Assembly (NCBI GenBank): GCA_016290215.1
Contig: JAEETH010000041.1
Coordinates: forward strand, 1 to 32,303
DNA from: Bacteroidales bacterium
GTDB taxonomy: Bacteria > Bacteroidota > Bacteroidia > Bacteroidales > F082
Reading direction: 5' to 3'
DNA length: 32,303 nt
Position numbers and translations under genes: made by a program. Shown here one piece after another: positions 30,814-32,303 of this stretch (position 1 is the stretch's first letter; each line of letters starts with the position of its first letter). The notes beneath the pieces were generated by a model. That model did no database searches, was not told where the DNA came from, and worked only from the letters and a program-made list of their open reading frames with translations.

Positions 30814-31860
30814 ATGACCCAAGAAAACAAAGACTTATTATTGAGATTGCTCCAGCAACACAAAGCATTGGGCATATCAGACCAGATAGACTACAACAAA
30901 TTCTACCTCTACTCTATCATCACGCATTCGACGGCCATTGAAGGTTCAACGGTGACAGAAGTGGAAGCGCAGTTGCTGTTTGATGAAGGCATTACCAGCA
31001 GCAAGCGAACCGTGACGGAACAGATGATGAATCTTGACCTGAAAGTGGCCTACGAATATGGTATGCAGTGGATCAAACGTCACGAACCGATTACGGTGGA
31101 TTGGCTCATCACCTTGGCTTCAAAAGTGATGGCTCGAACTGGCAGCGAATACCATTCGATGGGAGGTGACTTTTCGGCGGCAAAAGGTGAATTGCGCAAA
31201 CTGAATGTGACCGCGGGAGCAGGCGGCAAGTCATATATGTCCTATCAAAAAGTGCCATCGCGATTAGCAACTTTCTGTGAAGAGCTGAACAAAAAACGCC
31301 AAGCCATTGACCCTTCCGATGTGGCTGCCATTTACGACCTCAGTTTCTGGGCTCATTATGAATTAGTAACCATTCACCCCTGGGCCGACGGCAATGGCAG
31401 AACGTGCCGTTTGCTAATGAATCTGCTCCAAATGGAATACGATGTGCTGCCCACCAAAGTGCTGAAAGAAGACAAGGCTACCTATATCCAAGCCTTAATC
31501 GACACCCGAGAGAACGATGACCTCAACATCTTCATCGACTGCATGGCCCGATTGCACCTGCAACATCTGAAGGCAGACATCGACCAATTTGTTGCATCGA
31601 CAGCCCAGAAAATGGTCGATAAACCATCTTTACAGCAAGAAATGGCCGACAAATGGTCGATAAAACCATTTTTGGCTGCGAAATTGGTCGATATTTTGGC
31701 TTTCATGGCCGACAAAGAGGAAATAACCACCGAGGCCATTATACAACAATTCGGTTTTACCGCCACTACCGCCAAGCGTTACTTGCGTCAGCTTACTTCA
31801 TTCGGCTATTTGGAAGCATACGGAGGGAACAAGAACCGTCACTACAGCAGAAAACAATAA
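30814..31860 (+). CDS. Fic domain protein (AMPylation-type) with C-terminal winged helix
   Basis: A Fic protein predicted to transfer AMP or another nucleotide group to hydroxyl side chains. The active-site loop is HPWADGNGR at 188-196, with His188 as base. An upstream inhibitory-type motif STAIEG (Ser39, Glu43) is present, as in class II Fic proteins, and so the enzyme is probably auto-inhibited. The C-terminus (EEITTEAIIQQFGFTATTAK, YLRQLTSFGYLEAYG) is a winged helix. Between Fic and winged helix lies a linker built from repeated DNA words. Such proteins act as regulators or as toxins; without a partner in the window I cannot decide. Confidence 0.92.
   Translation: MTQENKDLLLRLLQQHKALGISDQIDYNKFYLYSIITHSTAIEGSTVTEVEAQLLFDEGITSSKRTVTEQMMNLDLKVAYEYGMQWIKRHEPITVDWLITLASKVMARTGSEYHSMGGDFSAAKGELRKLNVTAGAGGKSYMSYQKVPSRLATFCEELNKKRQAIDPSDVAAIYDLSFWAHYELVTIHPWADGNGRTCRLLMNLLQMEYDVLPTKVLKEDKATYIQALIDTRENDDLNIFIDCMARLHLQHLKADIDQFVASTAQKMVDKPSLQQEMADKWSIKPFLAAKLVDILAFMADKEEITTEAIIQQFGFTATTAKRYLRQLTSFGYLEAYGGNKNRHYSRKQ
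31610..31716. repeat. Iterated ATGGTCGATAAA words inside fic
   Basis: ATGGTCGATAAACCAT (31612-31626) and ATGGTCGATAAAACCATT (31653-31670) are near-identical short palindromes, each with an ATGGT/ACCAT stem. ATGGCCGACAAA (31641-31652 and 31705-31716) and TTGGTCGAT (31684-31692) are close variants. All stay in frame and encode MVDK/MADK/LVDI-like tracts in the linker between the Fic and winged-helix domains. Confidence 0.7.
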
Positions 31861-31872
31861 CCTTTTTGAAAC

Positions 31873-32303
31873 ATGCGAAAAATAAGAGAACTCGTAGGTT
31901 ACGCCCTCGGTGGCTTGATGTTCGTGCTCCTCATCCCGACGCTGATGTGGCTGGCCTCAGGGCGGCCTGATCTTTGTGCCGTTCCCGTTTGGAGGATGGT
32001 GATAGCCATTTTGTTCGCTGTGCTCGGGCTGTCGCTCAGCGTGTGGAGCATCGTCTACATGCGGCGTAAAGGTGATGGCAATCCTATGGATGCCTTCGGC
32101 CACGAGGTGGCACCCCGCACGAAGCACCTGATGACAGAAGGTCCCTACCGCCTGAGCCGCAACCCCATGCTGACAGGGAGCTTCGTCTATTACGCTGGAG
32201 TCTGCGTCTGGCTGTGGACTTGGCAGGCGTTGGCGGTATTTGTGGCGTTCATCGTCATCATGCTCCTCCAAGTGCGCAGCGAGGAGAAGCGGCTTCGCAA
32301 GGA
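31873..32303 (+). CDS. Isoprenylcysteine methyltransferase/PEMT-like membrane protein, partial
   Basis: The reading frame runs to the right edge without a stop; 143 codons are visible. It begins MRKIRELVGYALGGLMFVLL and has at least three membrane helices. The segment TEGPYRLSRNPMLTGSFVYY is the hallmark of the ICMT/PEMT family (GPYRxxRNPM), which methylates a lipid or prenyl-protein group using S-adenosylmethionine, and an EExR-like C-terminal motif (SEEKRL) follows. It starts 12 bases after the fic stop. The substrate is unknown. Confidence 0.82.
   Translation, partial: MRKIRELVGYALGGLMFVLLIPTLMWLASGRPDLCAVPVWRMVIAILFAVLGLSLSVWSIVYMRRKGDGNPMDAFGHEVAPRTKHLMTEGPYRLSRNPMLTGSFVYYAGVCVWLWTWQALAVFVAFIVIMLLQVRSEEKRLRK

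Noticed and set aside
30814-31860. Fic toxin-antitoxin pair with the DUF4298 gene as antitoxin
   Set aside because: DUF4298 is a separate family without known antitoxin role, and the Fic protein carries its own inhibitory-type motif, so no partner is required.

Overview
The window looks like chromosomal DNA from a member of the Bacteroidota. The evidence is: secreted proteins with type IX secretion (T9SS) C-terminal sorting domains; an S46 dipeptidyl-peptidase and a C69 dipeptidase; lineage-style families (DUF3244-like lipoproteins, DUF4298, a short Bacteroidetes-type GreB-like factor, DUF234 ATPases); promoters with the TAnnTTTG -7 element in place of sigma-70 boxes; and no clear Shine-Dalgarno sites. 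I cannot name the genus. A mevalonate-type isoprenoid gene pair at the left edge would be a useful taxonomic marker, because many gut Bacteroidales use the MEP route instead.

Layout. 1-2.6 kb: mevalonate branch (mvaD, mevalonate kinase) and a GtrA membrane protein. 2.6-3.8 kb: an ATPase of the PF01637 type with an AT-rich palindrome at its promoter. 3.8-10.1 kb, minus strand: recG with a frameshifted DUF2442 gene upstream of it, aspS, and a secreted C69 peptidase, separated by repeat-rich gaps. 10.4-13.6 kb: an orphan 155-aa protein and a PIF1-like helicase with C-terminal HRDC-like and helix-turn-helix regions. 13.6-15.7 kb: a compact three-gene unit of two tandem DUF488 proteins and a dual-OB/Myb-like protein, the best candidate here for a poorly described nucleic-acid or defence system. 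15.8-17.3 kb: a T9SS esterase and a convergent PspC protein. 17.5-23.0 kb: a likely single operon of a TPR lipoprotein regulator, four small lipoproteins (one frameshifted, one a fusion of two modules that also occur separately) and two outer-membrane barrels, ended by a clear terminator. 23.1-24.4 kb: a T9SS protein with YD-like repeats. 24.5-27.8 kb, minus: a GreB-like factor fused to a degenerate Nudix domain, and an S46 peptidase. 27.8-30.4 kb, minus: an ATPase-DUF234 gene with an operator-like repeat cluster, then yceD-rpmF. 30.5-32.3 kb: DUF4298, a Fic protein and a truncated ICMT/PEMT-like methyltransferase.

A theme across the window is short palindromic or iterated-word DNA. Nearly every larger gap holds a different version: a hairpin at 6369, GCTGTCAGC/GCTGATGG words at 8210, GACTATGACC words at 10161, ATTCAAGATTTAAA tracts at 8172, 20483 and 21082, a REP-like block at 24403, and GGACTGAGGACT words at 25531. 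Three similar palindromes also lie inside reading frames without breaking them (mvaD, the PIF1-like helicase, fic), each in a stretch that appears to be a variable loop or linker. Two genes (DUF2442 and a lipoprotein) carry single-base frameshifts that could be real decay or assembly error.

All calls come from reading the sequence and recalling protein families. No database search or structure prediction was run.
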